Assembly (NCBI RefSeq): GCF_014646355.1
Contig: NZ_BMNH01000035.1
Location: 1 to 64,000 of the forward strand
DNA length: 64,000 bases
DNA from: Nonomuraea cavernae
GTDB taxonomy: Bacteria > Actinomycetota > Actinomycetes > Streptosporangiales > Streptosporangiaceae
Reading direction: 5' to 3'
Shown here piece by piece: positions 1-7,834 of this stretch (positions within the stretch are counted from its first letter, which is position 1; each line of letters begins with the position of its first letter). Below the pieces are notes generated by a model. The model had not been told where the DNA came from, ran no database searches, and saw nothing but the letters and a program-made list of their open reading frames with translations. Both the position numbers and the translations under genes were made by a program.

Positions 1-11
1 GAGTGCGATCA

Positions 12-58
12 GAAGGGCGTCCAAGTCTGTCTTCACACACCGACCATGGACGCCCTTC
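12..58. repeat. Perfect 12-bp inverted repeat
   Basis: The arms GAAGGGCGTCCA (12-23) and TGGACGCCCTTC (47-58) are perfect reverse complements around a 23-nt loop. Together with the second inverted repeat at 100-160 this looks like the end of a decayed insertion element or a small transposable repeat. No transposase lies beside it inside the window. It could also be a terminator for a gene to the left of the window. Confidence 0.5.
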
Positions 59-99
59 GTCACGCCCGCAGCCGATTACCGAATTTCACATCAGCGATC

Positions 100-160
100 T
101 AGCCCACGTTTTCCGCCGGTCAAGGTGCTGAGGAACACCTACGTGCGGAAAAGTGGGCTA
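100..160. repeat. 16-bp inverted repeat with one bulge
   Basis: The left arm (100-116) begins TAGCCCAC and ends TTTTCCGC. The right arm (145-160) is its complement, GCGGAAAAGTGGGCTA, with a single extra G at 108. Long arms and a 28-nt loop suggest a mobile-element end or a folded transcript end. The family is not identified. Confidence 0.5.
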
Positions 161-195
161 GCGCTCACATTCCTCATCATGTTTCGATCGACGGC

Positions 196-423
196 ATGAG
201 CAACGACATGCTGTCCTTCTGGAACGGCATGGCCGTCGTTTGGCTGGTCATGACCATCCTTCTCACGCTCGGCATCTGGTGGGGCGTCCCGATCGAATTG
301 TCCGATTACGTCGGGCTCACCATCGGCTGGGGCACGGTGAGCGTCGCCATCTGGCAGGAACTACGCAGGCCCTTGTCGGATCAGGGCCAGGGCGGCCCCT
401 GGCAGCATCCTCGCTCCTCTTGA
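196..423 (+). CDS. Small predicted membrane protein
   Basis: This 75-residue protein is not recognised as a named family. Residues about 8-30 (rich in V, W, L, I) form a likely membrane helix. Residues about 38-53 form a second, weaker one. The tail is polar and glycine/glutamine rich. Third codon positions are strongly G/C, as expected for a real gene in this genome. The ATG has no strong ribosome binding site. It stands alone beside the inverted repeats at 12-160. It may be a real small gene of unknown role or a chance open frame. Confidence 0.4.
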   Translation: MSNDMLSFWNGMAVVWLVMTILLTLGIWWGVPIELSDYVGLTIGWGTVSVAIWQELRRPLSDQGQGGPWQHPRSS

Positions 424-1022
424 CCGGGGCGGTCGGCCAGGTCAGAGCGCGATGCGATCGGTCCGGGAACCACCGAACCACCTGTTGTCGATGGCGCTGT
501 TAAATCTGCTTACAAGGGCTTTACTCCTGATTGCTACACTTTCGCGATGTTCAGATCACCGGAATTCTGGAGGTCCGCGAAGAGCTGATCGAGGGGGCGT
601 TCCGCTCGCGTGGGCCGAGACGGTGGTCCCGCGTCCGACCGGGGGTTGGGCAGGGGCTTCGCCGGTGGTTCTCCGATGCGACGGCACAGCCGGTGACGCG
701 CGGGTCTCCCGCGAAGCGAGACGGGGGCACATATGACCCAGAGCGGCGCCGCTTGAGGGTTGCCGAGGCCGGGGTCACGACGGTGGCGGCCAAGACTGGT
801 CCGGCGTCCCCGCGCCGACCGGTGGCCAGGGCGTCGGGGCGGTGCGACGCGGCAGGGCCCGGGTGCTGTTCAGGCGTGGGAAACAGGTCATGGACCGGGT
901 GATCCGGTCCGTCCTTTCCGTGTGCGGCCCGGAAATTTCGCGCGCGTCCCCATAACGGCACAGGACCCGATTTTCCCCTCGCGCGCTCTCCTGGACCTCC
1001 GTTGTCGCCGCTCAGGAGACCG
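424..1022. other. About 600 bp without a supported gene
   Basis: Several overlapping open frames exist here on both strands, but none has a recognisable product, a ribosome binding site or consistent codon bias. The stretch 500-545 is locally AT-richer and may hold the promoter for the O-acetylation genes downstream, though no convincing -35/-10 pair was found. Confidence 0.4.
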
Positions 1023-2459
1023 ATGTCTTTTGCCTCACCGATCTTTCTCTGGTTCTTCATGCCGGTCACACTCGTGGCCTACTGGCTGCTCCCCGGCCGG
1101 TGGCGCAACGCGTTGGTGGCCGTGGTCAGCCTGGTCTTCTACACCTGGGGCGCGGGCGCCTACACCGGACTCCTGCTGTCAGCCATCGCGGTGAACTACG
1201 CCGCCGGTATCGCGATCGACTCCGATCGGCTGCGCGACCGGCCCCGGCCCCGCCTGTGGTTACTGATCGCCACCGTGGTGTGGAATCTGACGATCCTGGC
1301 CGTCTGGAAGTACGCCGGATTCGCCACCCAGCAGATCGACGCGCTGTCGAGCGCGCTCGGGCTGGGACACACGCCGATCATCAGTCTCGCGCTGCCGATC
1401 GGCATCTCCTTCTTCACCTTCCACCACCTGTCCTACGTGGTGGACGTCTACCGGCGCAGCCGGCCCGCGCAGAAGAGCCCGGTTCAGTTCGTCACCTACA
1501 TCGCGATGTTCCCGCAGCTCGTGGCCGGACCCATCGTCCGCTACCACGAGATCTCCGAACAGCTCGCCGACACCGATCGCCGGAAACTGGACGACCTGGC
1601 CGCGGGCTTCCCCCGTTTCGCCCTCGGGCTGGCCAAGAAGGTGATCGTCGCGGACTCGATCGCGCCGGTCGCGGACGCGGCCTTCGCGCAGGCGGACGGG
1701 CAGATGACCACGGCGACGGCGTGGCTCGGGGCGCTCGCCTACGCCATCCAGATCTACTTCGACTTCTCCGGATACTCGGACATGGCCATCGGTCTCGGCC
1801 TGATGCTCGGCTTCCGGCTGCCGGACAACTTCGATCGCCCGTACTCGGCGTACTCCATCACCGACTTCTGGCGACGCTGGCACATGTCGTTGTCCCGGTG
1901 GTTCCGGGACTACGTGTACATCCCGCTCGGCGGCAACCGTCACGGCCGGTTGGCCACCTACCGCAACCTGTGCGTCATCTTCGTCCTCTGCGGGCTGTGG
2001 CACGGCGCCGACTGGACGTTCCTCGCCTGGGGCCTCTACCACGGCATGCTGCTCGTGTTCGAGCGGGCGTGCGGATTCGATCGGCTGCCGGAGAACGTCC
2101 TCGTCCTGGTGGCGCGCCGGGCGGTGACCTTCCTCCTGGTGGTGGTCGGCTGGGTGTTCTTCCGCGCGGAGACCATGACCGAGGCCGTGCACATGCTCGG
2201 CGCGATGTTCACCTGGCAGCCGGGCGCTCCGGATGAGTTCGTCGTGTTCGCGCTCGATCGTCAGCGCTCTCTCATCCTCGTCCTCGCGCTGGCCGTCGTG
2301 TTGTTCCCCGTCACGTTCTCGTTCGGCCGGCTGGTCGAGACGGGCCGGGGACCCGTGGCGACGGCGGCGCGTGCGGTGATGACGTGGGTGGCGGCTCCGT
2401 ACGCCGGAGTGCTCGTCGCCGCCGGCACGTTCAGCCCGTTCCTCTACTACCAGTTCTGA
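1023..2459 (+). CDS. MBOAT-family O-acyltransferase (AlgI-like)
   Basis: Polytopic membrane acyltransferase of 478 residues, the usual AlgI/DltB length. In this family it moves an acyl group, usually acetyl, across the membrane onto a cell-surface or secreted polysaccharide. The signature FWRRWHMSLSRWFRDY lies near residues 281-296. The catalytic-histidine region LCGLWHGADWTF lies near 321-332. Many hydrophobic helices run from residue 5 to the end. The ATG at 1023 has AGGAG four bases upstream; an in-frame TTG at 1002 lies before that site and is less likely. The next gene, an AlgX-like protein, starts 9 bases downstream, so the two form an acetylation pair. The acceptor glycan is unknown. 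Confidence 0.9.
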   Translation: MSFASPIFLWFFMPVTLVAYWLLPGRWRNALVAVVSLVFYTWGAGAYTGLLLSAIAVNYAAGIAIDSDRLRDRPRPRLWLLIATVVWNLTILAVWKYAGFATQQIDALSSALGLGHTPIISLALPIGISFFTFHHLSYVVDVYRRSRPAQKSPVQFVTYIAMFPQLVAGPIVRYHEISEQLADTDRRKLDDLAAGFPRFALGLAKKVIVADSIAPVADAAFAQADGQMTTATAWLGALAYAIQIYFDFSGYSDMAIGLGLMLGFRLPDNFDRPYSAYSITDFWRRWHMSLSRWFRDYVYIPLGGNRHGRLATYRNLCVIFVLCGLWHGADWTFLAWGLYHGMLLVFERACGFDRLPENVLVLVARRAVTFLLVVVGWVFFRAETMTEAVHMLGAMFTWQPGAPDEFVVFALDRQRSLILVLALAVVLFPVTFSFGRLVETGRGPVATAARAVMTWVAAPYAGVLVAAGTFSPFLYYQF

Positions 2460-2468
2460 GGCAGGTCA

Positions 2469-3671
2469 ATGACGTCGTCCAACAGCACGAGACCCGTGGA
2501 GAACACCGGCGTCCGCCGGCCGCGCGCCCGGCGCGCGGCGGCCGTTCTCGCCGCGGGACTGCTCTTCTTCGGCCCCGTGGTGGCGTTCGCCACGGGCGAG
2601 CGGGCCGTGGAACTGGAGAACCGGAAGCTCCCCGACTTCCCGGACCTCACCGAGGGATGGGCGGTCATCCCCAAGCTCGAATCCTGGGCGAACGCTCATC
2701 TGCCGCTGCGGCAGCACGCGGTGAGCGGGAACGCCGCGCTGTCCCACCTGCTCTTCGAGCAGCCTCCGACCTACCACTCCGGCGGGCCGCCCACGTACCC
2801 GAGGGTGATCGAGGGCCGCGACGGATGGCTCTACTTCGGAGACGACGTGGCCGAGGGATGCAGGCCGAAGTGGTCGATCGACGAGACGCTGGACCGTGTC
2901 CACCGCCTCGCGCGGATCGTCCGGCAGTCCGGCAGGAAATTCGTGTTCACCGTGGCCCCCGACAAGACCACCATCCATCCCGAGCGGCTGCCGGAGCGGT
3001 TTCTCGGCAAGGGCTGCATGGAGCGGCGCAAGCGGGAGTTCTGGGCCGCGCTGGAGCGCGCCGATCCGGAGGGGTACGTCGACCTCCGCTCGGCCCTGTT
3101 GACAATGCGGAACGAGACGGGCAAGCCGGTCTACTGGCGCACCGACAGCCACTGGAACGACCGCTCCGCCGCGTTGTACGGCACGCTGCTCGCCGAGGCC
3201 GTCCAGCCCGGTCTCACCGAAGGCACCACGCTCACCCGGGCCGGCAGCCAGGCCAGGACGGGAGACCTCGGCCCGCTGATGGGCGTCCCCCGGGAGGAGA
3301 TCATCGAGCTGTGGAGCCTGAAGCGCGACGGCGTTCGCCAGGTGAGCCGGGACGACAGCGGGACGCCCCTGTGGTTCGGGGTGTCCAACACCTCCAGGAA
3401 GGCCCCGCTGTTCAAGCCGAAGACCGTCCTGATCGGCGACTCGTTCACCCGGAACTCGGCGCCCTGGGTCACGCCGTACTTCGCCGACCTGACCGTGATG
3501 CGCAGCGACGCGCCCGCCAGGGCGGGGACGGGGCAGGTGGCCGAGCGGATCGCGGCGAGCGACGTGGTGATCTTCGAGATGGTGGAACGCTACTTCGTCG
3601 GCGGTCACGGCGAGATGCTGGACGACGCCACGCTCCTGGCCGTCGAGCAGGCGCTTCGGGAGGACACGTAG
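2469..3671 (+). CDS. AlgX/AlgJ-like SGNH acetyltransferase
   Basis: Extracytoplasmic partner of the preceding MBOAT protein, 400 residues. A single N-terminal hydrophobic segment (about 20-42) follows an arginine-rich start and serves as signal anchor. The body matches the ALGX/ALGJ SGNH-hydrolase-like domain: EGRDGWLYFGDD near 118-129, the catalytic-type TDSHWNDRSA near 224-233, and IGDSFTRNSAPW near 322-333 with the nucleophile serine. In alginate systems AlgJ/AlgX take acetyl from AlgI and place it on the polymer. The start ATG has GAGG just upstream, overlapping the previous stop. The genes are almost certainly co-transcribed. The glycan substrate cannot be inferred from the window. Confidence 0.85.
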   Translation: MTSSNSTRPVENTGVRRPRARRAAAVLAAGLLFFGPVVAFATGERAVELENRKLPDFPDLTEGWAVIPKLESWANAHLPLRQHAVSGNAALSHLLFEQPPTYHSGGPPTYPRVIEGRDGWLYFGDDVAEGCRPKWSIDETLDRVHRLARIVRQSGRKFVFTVAPDKTTIHPERLPERFLGKGCMERRKREFWAALERADPEGYVDLRSALLTMRNETGKPVYWRTDSHWNDRSAALYGTLLAEAVQPGLTEGTTLTRAGSQARTGDLGPLMGVPREEIIELWSLKRDGVRQVSRDDSGTPLWFGVSNTSRKAPLFKPKTVLIGDSFTRNSAPWVTPYFADLTVMRSDAPARAGTGQVAERIAASDVVIFEMVERYFVGGHGEMLDDATLLAVEQALREDT

Positions 3672-3829
3672 GAGCTTCCCGGCGCCGGGCGCGAGCCGGT
3701 GATCCTCGTACAGGTTCGATCCGGGTACGGTCCACGCCACAGTCCCGTTCACCCCAAGGGCGAAAGGCCCCTCGACAGGTAGCCTTTAGCGCAGGAATCC
3801 TCCTCGACTTCCCGAAGGGGTCATGCGCC

Positions 3830-4081
3830 ATGTCCACTGGTAAACCCATGCGGCCCTGGGGTTTGGGACGAGCATCGGAAGACCTGCCAGAAGTCTCGCT
3901 CCCGTACGCCACGACACGACTCGATCCCTCCACCCAGCTCACCCACTTCTACGACGAGAAGCAGCGGATCGTCGAGATGAACGACCCCAGGGTCTTCGCG
4001 GCGCTCACGGTGTCCCAGCCGGGAGGCAGCACGAAGAACGCGGCCAACGCGGAGGATGACTCCAGCAGCGGCCAGCGGTAA
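3830..4081 (+). CDS. tgmA: ATP-grasp-modified RiPP precursor (TgmA-like)
   Basis: Precursor peptide of 83 residues. The leader has the family hallmarks: MRPWGL at 7-12, then LPYATTRLDPSTQLTHFYD at 24-42, matching the putative ATP-grasp target RiPP family (the SAV_5884 neighbour type). The C-terminal 22 residues are polar, with potential side-chain linkage partners: T68 and K69, several serines including S78-S80, and acidic E75, D76, D77. In related graspetides an ATP-grasp ligase joins Asp/Glu carboxyls to Ser/Thr/Lys side chains. GAAGGGG at 3814-3820 is a good ribosome binding site. The maturase gene starts 3 bases after the stop. The mature product is unknown. Confidence 0.85.
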   Translation: MSTGKPMRPWGLGRASEDLPEVSLPYATTRLDPSTQLTHFYDEKQRIVEMNDPRVFAALTVSQPGGSTKNAANAEDDSSSGQR

Positions 4082-4084
4082 CGG

Positions 4085-5050
4085 ATGCGGCCCCCGCGCG
4101 GCGCCGTCATGGTGATCACGTCCGCGGAGGACATCACCGCCAACCTGGTGATCGAGGCGCTGATCGAGCGCGACGTACGGGTTGCCCGCGTGGATCCCGC
4201 CGAGATCGGCGACGCCCTGTCGTTCGGCGCACGTATGGGAGCCGGCCGCGAGAAGTGGGCCGGCCGGCTCCGCACCCCGAGTCGCGACATCGAGCTCGAC
4301 GACGTCAGGGCTGTGTACTACCGCCGCCCCACCCCTTTCTCCGCCCGATTCGCTCACCTGCCCGTCAGGGAGGCGGAGTTCGCCGCCGTCGAGGCCCGGC
4401 ACGGACTCGGCGGCCTCCTTGAGGACCTGTACGGCGCCGCGTACGTCAACCATCCCGCGGCGATCAACCGGGCCGACTTCAAGCCCGCCCAGCTGCGGAT
4501 GGCCGCGCAACTGGGACTGGCCGTCCCGGAGACCCTGATCACCAACGACGTGTCGCAGGCGCGGAAGTTCGCCGCGGAGCACGGCCCGATCGTCTACAAA
4601 TCGTTTCGGGGCGTCCCCCGCGAGCCAGCTGACCGTGTCGCCGCGATCTGGACACAACGGGTCGCCGAGCACGAGCTCGACGACTCGATTTCGGTGACCG
4701 CGCACCTGTTCCAGAAGGAGGTGCGCAAGTCCGCTGACGCCAGGGTGACCGTGATCGGGCGTCAGGTGTTCGCCAGCAGGATCACCGCGCCCGCCGACAC
4801 GCTCGACTGGCGCGGCGGAGATCCGGACCAGATCGGCTACGACCCGGTCGAGGTGCCCGCGTCGATCGAGCGCGCGCTACGCGCCTACCTCGACCGATTC
4901 GGGTTGGTCTTCGGCTGCTTCGACTTCGCGCTCGAAGCCGTCAGCGATCAATGGGTCTTCATCGAGTGCAATCCCAACGGGCAGTGGGCCTGGCTGCCCG
5001 ACTCCGCCGCGATGGCGCACGCCTTCGCGGACGTACTGATCGGCGGGTGA
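4085..5050 (+). CDS. tgmB: ATP-grasp RiPP maturase (TgmB-like)
   Basis: An ATP-grasp ligase of 321 residues, typical for the TgmB/GRASP_SAV_5884 group. It begins with a Rossmann-like pre-ATP-grasp segment (VMVITSAEDITANLV at 8-22). The ATP-binding core follows, including PIVYKSFRGVPRE near residues 169-181. The metal-binding end is FGCFDFALE near 275-283 and VFIECNPNGQW near 291-301, where glutamate and asparagine coordinate magnesium. It is expected to activate Asp/Glu side chains of the precursor encoded directly upstream and form ester or amide crosslinks. The first ATG is used; ATG 4109 is an alternative. The methyltransferase (TgmC) sometimes found with these pairs is absent. Confidence 0.85.
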   Translation: MRPPRGAVMVITSAEDITANLVIEALIERDVRVARVDPAEIGDALSFGARMGAGREKWAGRLRTPSRDIELDDVRAVYYRRPTPFSARFAHLPVREAEFAAVEARHGLGGLLEDLYGAAYVNHPAAINRADFKPAQLRMAAQLGLAVPETLITNDVSQARKFAAEHGPIVYKSFRGVPREPADRVAAIWTQRVAEHELDDSISVTAHLFQKEVRKSADARVTVIGRQVFASRITAPADTLDWRGGDPDQIGYDPVEVPASIERALRAYLDRFGLVFGCFDFALEAVSDQWVFIECNPNGQWAWLPDSAAMAHAFADVLIGG

Positions 5051-5053
5051 CCG

Positions 5054-5479
5054 TCAATCCCGGACGATGAGGCCCATGGAGCGGGCCGTCCCCGCGACGA
5101 TCTTCTCGGCCTGGTCCAGGTCGGCGGTGTTGAGGTCGGGAAGCTTGGCCTGGGCGACCTCGCGGAGCTGGGCACGGGTGATCGAACCACCGCTCTGGTG
5201 ACCTGGACGCGGGCTGCCACCGTCGAGCCCGGCGACGCTGCGGATCAGCGAGGCCGTGGTCGGCTGCTTGGTGACGACCTCGAACGACCTGTCCTCATAG
5301 ACCGTGATGACGGCGGGGATCACGAACCCGCGCCGGTCCTGGGTCTGCGCGTTGTACTGCCGGCAGAACTCCATGAGGTTGATGCCGAGCGGCCCGAGGT
5401 CCTTGCCGACGTTCGCCGGGCCCGCCTCACCGGCCCGAATGTGCAGGGTGACGACCCTGGCTACCTTGTTCTTCGCCAT
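5054..5479 (-). CDS. rplK: Divergent paralogue of ribosomal protein L11
   Basis: A 141-residue L11 protein with the full two-domain length. The C-terminal rRNA-binding domain is well kept (SITRAQLREVAQAKLPDLN near 99-117, GTARSMGLIV at 130-139). The N-terminal domain is not typical. Where normal L11 has PxPPVGPALG (P22, P23, P26 in E. coli numbering), this protein reads PANVGKDLG, so one proline is deleted, one is Asn and P26 is Lys. K39, a PrmA methylation site, is Arg here. It is not beside rplA or nusG/secE as the housekeeping gene would be, and it faces away from a MerR regulator. It is therefore a second, regulated L11 rather than the main copy. Its stop is 3 bases from that of tgmB. Confidence 0.85.
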   Translation of the reverse strand: MAKNKVARVVTLHIRAGEAGPANVGKDLGPLGINLMEFCRQYNAQTQDRRGFVIPAVITVYEDRSFEVVTKQPTTASLIRSVAGLDGGSPRPGHQSGGSITRAQLREVAQAKLPDLNTADLDQAEKIVAGTARSMGLIVRD

Positions 5480-5486
5480 GCCGGAT

Positions 5487-5517
5487 AAGGTAAAGTCTCC
5501 CGTTACTGGAGACTCAA
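5487..5517 (-). promoter_or_regulatory. MerR-type promoter and operator of the L11 paralogue
   Basis: Read leftwards, -35 TTGAGT (5517-5512) and -10 TACCTT (5492-5487) are separated by exactly 19 bp, the over-long spacer typical of promoters activated by MerR proteins. The spacer holds a perfect inverted repeat AGTCTCC-N7-GGAGACT (5494-5514). The -10 lies 7 bases from the ATG at 5479, so the transcript is probably leaderless. The MerR gene starts at 5525 on the other strand, so the regulator very likely binds here and also controls itself. Confidence 0.75.
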
Positions 5518-5524
5518 CCGCATT

Positions 5525-6415
5525 ATGAGCTACACGATCGGCCGCCTGGCCAAGCTCACCGGCCTGCCGGTGAAGACGATCCGCTTCTACTCCGACGCGG
5601 GCGTCCTGCCCGAGCGCGAGCGCACTCCCGCCGGTTACCGCATCTACGGCGACGAGGACCGGGCCCGGCTGGAGCTGATCCGCACGCTCAGAGAGATCGG
5701 GGTCGACCTGGCCACGATCCGCTCGCTCGGCGACCGCCGGCTGAGGAACGTGCTCGATCTGCACCTCAAGACGGTCGAGACGCAGCTCAGGTCGCTCCAG
5801 CGGACCAGAGCGGTGCTCAGGGCGACGCTCGCCCGCGACGGCGATCCCGCCGAGGAGGATCTGCGCAGGCTCCACGCGCTCGGCCGGGTCGGCGTGGCCG
5901 AGATGGAGCTCCTGCTCGACGACTTCGTCGACGAGGTCGGCGGCGGTGTCGAGGCGCTGCACGAGTGGCTGGCCTGCAGGCGTGACGCCCTGCTCCCCGA
6001 GCTTCCCGAGGAGCCGACCGTCGAGCAACTCGACGCGTGGCTGGAGCTGGCCGAGTTGCTCGCCGACGCCGACTACCGCGCCCGCCTGCACCGGCAGAGC
6101 AGGGAGTTCTGGGAGGAGGGAAGGGAGGTCGCCGCCTGGAACGAGGTCAACGCCCAGGTCACGCGGGAGGCGATGACCGCTTCGCGGGCGGGCGTCGAGC
6201 CCGGCTCACCCGAGTCCGAGCCGATTCTGGAGCGGATCCTGGCGCTCATGGGGCTGAGCCGCGAGGAGCTGCTGCGCTCGTTCGACGAGCACGATCCGCG
6301 GGCGGCCAGGCAGTGGGAGCTGGTGGCGATCATCCAGGGCACGCCCTGGCCGCCGGAGCCCACGATCGCGTACGACTGGATCGAGGCCACCTTGCGCAAC
6401 CTGCCGAGCACGTAA
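5525..6415 (+). CDS. MerR-family transcriptional regulator
   Basis: Regulator of 296 residues. The N-terminal winged helix-turn-helix is canonical (YTIGRLAKLTGLPVKTIRFY at 3-22, then GYRIYGDEDRARLELI). A coiled-coil dimer helix follows (about 72-105). The remaining 190 residues are a helical, acidic effector domain that I do not recognise as a heavy-metal, BltR or clear TipAS type. It has no cysteine pattern for metal sensing, so a small molecule or peptide ligand is more likely. The gene is divergent from the L11 paralogue and its start lies 8 bp beyond the promoter described at 5487-5517. It is expected to activate that gene through the 19-bp spacer. Confidence 0.88.
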   Translation: MSYTIGRLAKLTGLPVKTIRFYSDAGVLPERERTPAGYRIYGDEDRARLELIRTLREIGVDLATIRSLGDRRLRNVLDLHLKTVETQLRSLQRTRAVLRATLARDGDPAEEDLRRLHALGRVGVAEMELLLDDFVDEVGGGVEALHEWLACRRDALLPELPEEPTVEQLDAWLELAELLADADYRARLHRQSREFWEEGREVAAWNEVNAQVTREAMTASRAGVEPGSPESEPILERILALMGLSREELLRSFDEHDPRAARQWELVAIIQGTPWPPEPTIAYDWIEATLRNLPST

Positions 6416-6740
6416 GGTCGCCAGGGCGCCGCGGGCGGCCTCTGACCTGGCCGGAATCCGGGACGGAAACCACTTCCCCAAATAAGACAAACAGTGTTAA
6501 AGTCCATTTGCGGGCAATTGCGTCCCGTTAGTTATCGAATTGCGGACAACCTTTCGAAACGCCGCCCTAACAGCTGTAACTGGGAAGGTGGCCTCTCCTC
6601 CGATTCGCAGGATCAGGTTCACAGACGAGGTAGATCGTGATCAGACCCCTCACGTCGTCCGCGAATCTCGGCGAGAGTGCAACACACGAACGAACGCTCG
6701 CAAGGCGAGCTGCCGGAACGCGCGCGCAGCGGGCCCTGCC
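6416..6740. other. Leader region before the cobalt transporter
   Basis: This 325-bp gap is AT-richer at 6465-6560 and probably contains the promoter of the cobalt transporter and nitrile hydratase genes. I looked for a cobalamin riboswitch and did not find the conserved B12-box core. In-frame codons extend upstream of the chosen transporter start to 6540, but their composition is unlike a membrane protein. Confidence 0.35.
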
Positions 6741-7817
6741 GTGACGGACAGGAGCGACGCCGTCCCCACGGCCGGAGGCTGGACCGGCGCGGAACGGCGC
6801 AGACTGGCCGGCATCGGCGGCGCCATCCTGCTGCTCCATGTGCTGGGCATCACCCTGTATCTCTTCCACTCCGGAGACCCGGCCACGGCCGGCGGGCTCG
6901 CGGGCGCCGGCATCCTCGCGTACCTCCTCGGCGTGCGTCACGCGTTCGACGCCGACCACATCGCCGCCATCGACGACACCACCCGCCTCATGCTGTTGCG
7001 CGGTCGGCGGCCGTTGGGCGTCGGCTTCTTCTTCGCGATGGGGCACTCCACGGTCGTGTTGCTGCTCTCGGTGGTCGTCGCGCTGGGAGCAGCCGCGTTG
7101 CACCAGTCCGACCTCGATGCGGCGCGTACGACGGGCGCCCTGCTGGCGCGACTCGTCGCCCTGACCTTCCTGGTGGTCGTGGCGGTGCTCAACGCGTTCG
7201 TCCTGCGTGACCTGCTGTTGCTGCGGCGCGGCGTGCGTCGCGCGGAGGTGACAGGGGAGAACCTGGAGCGGCTGCTCGCCAAGCGTGGAATCGTCCACCG
7301 GCTGCTGGGCAGTCGCCTACGCTCACTGATCAAGTCCTCCTGGCACATGTATCCGGTCGGGTTGCTGATGGGGCTGGGCCTGGAAACCGCCTCGGAGGTG
7401 GCCTTGCTGGGCCTCGCCGCCTCGGCCACGGCGCAGGGCGGGTTGCCGCTGCTCGGGATGCTGAGCCTCCCCCTTCTGTTCGCCGCGGGGATGAGCACCT
7501 TCGACACCGCCGACTCCCTGCTGATGACCAGGGTCTACTCGTGGTCATATCGCGACCCCGCTCGCACGTTGTTCTTCAACACGGCCACCACGGCGATGAC
7601 CGTGGTGATCGCGGGATTCGTCGCCGCCATCTACTTCGCGGCGTTGCTGACCGAGCATGGCCCGGTGGACTGGCTCGGCCCGCTGGGCGCGCTGGCCGAG
7701 CACTTCGAGCTGCTGGGCTACGGCATCGCGGCGATCTTCGTCCTCTGCTGGGGAGGGGCGGCGCTGTGGTGGAGGTTGCGGGGACGCGGCAGCGGAACCG
7801 GTCTCACCCCTTCCTGA
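6741..7817 (+). CDS. nhlF: Nickel/cobalt transporter, NhlF/HoxN family
   Basis: Membrane permease of 358 residues that imports Co2+ or Ni2+. The signature HX4DH is present as HAFDADH at residues 67-73 in helix II (GVRHAFDADHIAAIDD). The other family motifs are FAMGHSTVVLLL, LGLETASEVALLGL and GMSTFDTADS. About eight membrane helices are visible. Its position directly before a cobalt-type nitrile hydratase matches the nhlF arrangement of Rhodococcus, so cobalt is the probable substrate. The GTG at 6741 is preferred because the frame upstream is not membrane-protein-like, but no strong ribosome binding site supports it. Confidence 0.85.
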   Translation: MTDRSDAVPTAGGWTGAERRRLAGIGGAILLLHVLGITLYLFHSGDPATAGGLAGAGILAYLLGVRHAFDADHIAAIDDTTRLMLLRGRRPLGVGFFFAMGHSTVVLLLSVVVALGAAALHQSDLDAARTTGALLARLVALTFLVVVAVLNAFVLRDLLLLRRGVRRAEVTGENLERLLAKRGIVHRLLGSRLRSLIKSSWHMYPVGLLMGLGLETASEVALLGLAASATAQGGLPLLGMLSLPLLFAAGMSTFDTADSLLMTRVYSWSYRDPARTLFFNTATTAMTVVIAGFVAAIYFAALLTEHGPVDWLGPLGALAEHFELLGYGIAAIFVLCWGGAALWWRLRGRGSGTGLTPS

Positions 7818-7834
7818 GAAAGGCTGCAGTCCCC

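Noticed and set aside
551..1069. A leftward frame of 172 codons upstream of the MBOAT gene
   Set aside because: It overlaps the start of the well-supported MBOAT gene, has no family features and no ribosome binding site.
2384..4081. A long rightward frame that reads through the AlgX-like gene region and ends with the TgmA sequence
   Set aside because: Before position 3830 it is the wrong frame of the AlgX-like gene. The RiPP precursor has its own start and ribosome binding site.
6416..6740. Possible cobalamin or Ni/Co riboswitch before the cobalt transporter
   Set aside because: The conserved core of the cobalamin aptamer and the NiCo stem motifs could not be found by eye.
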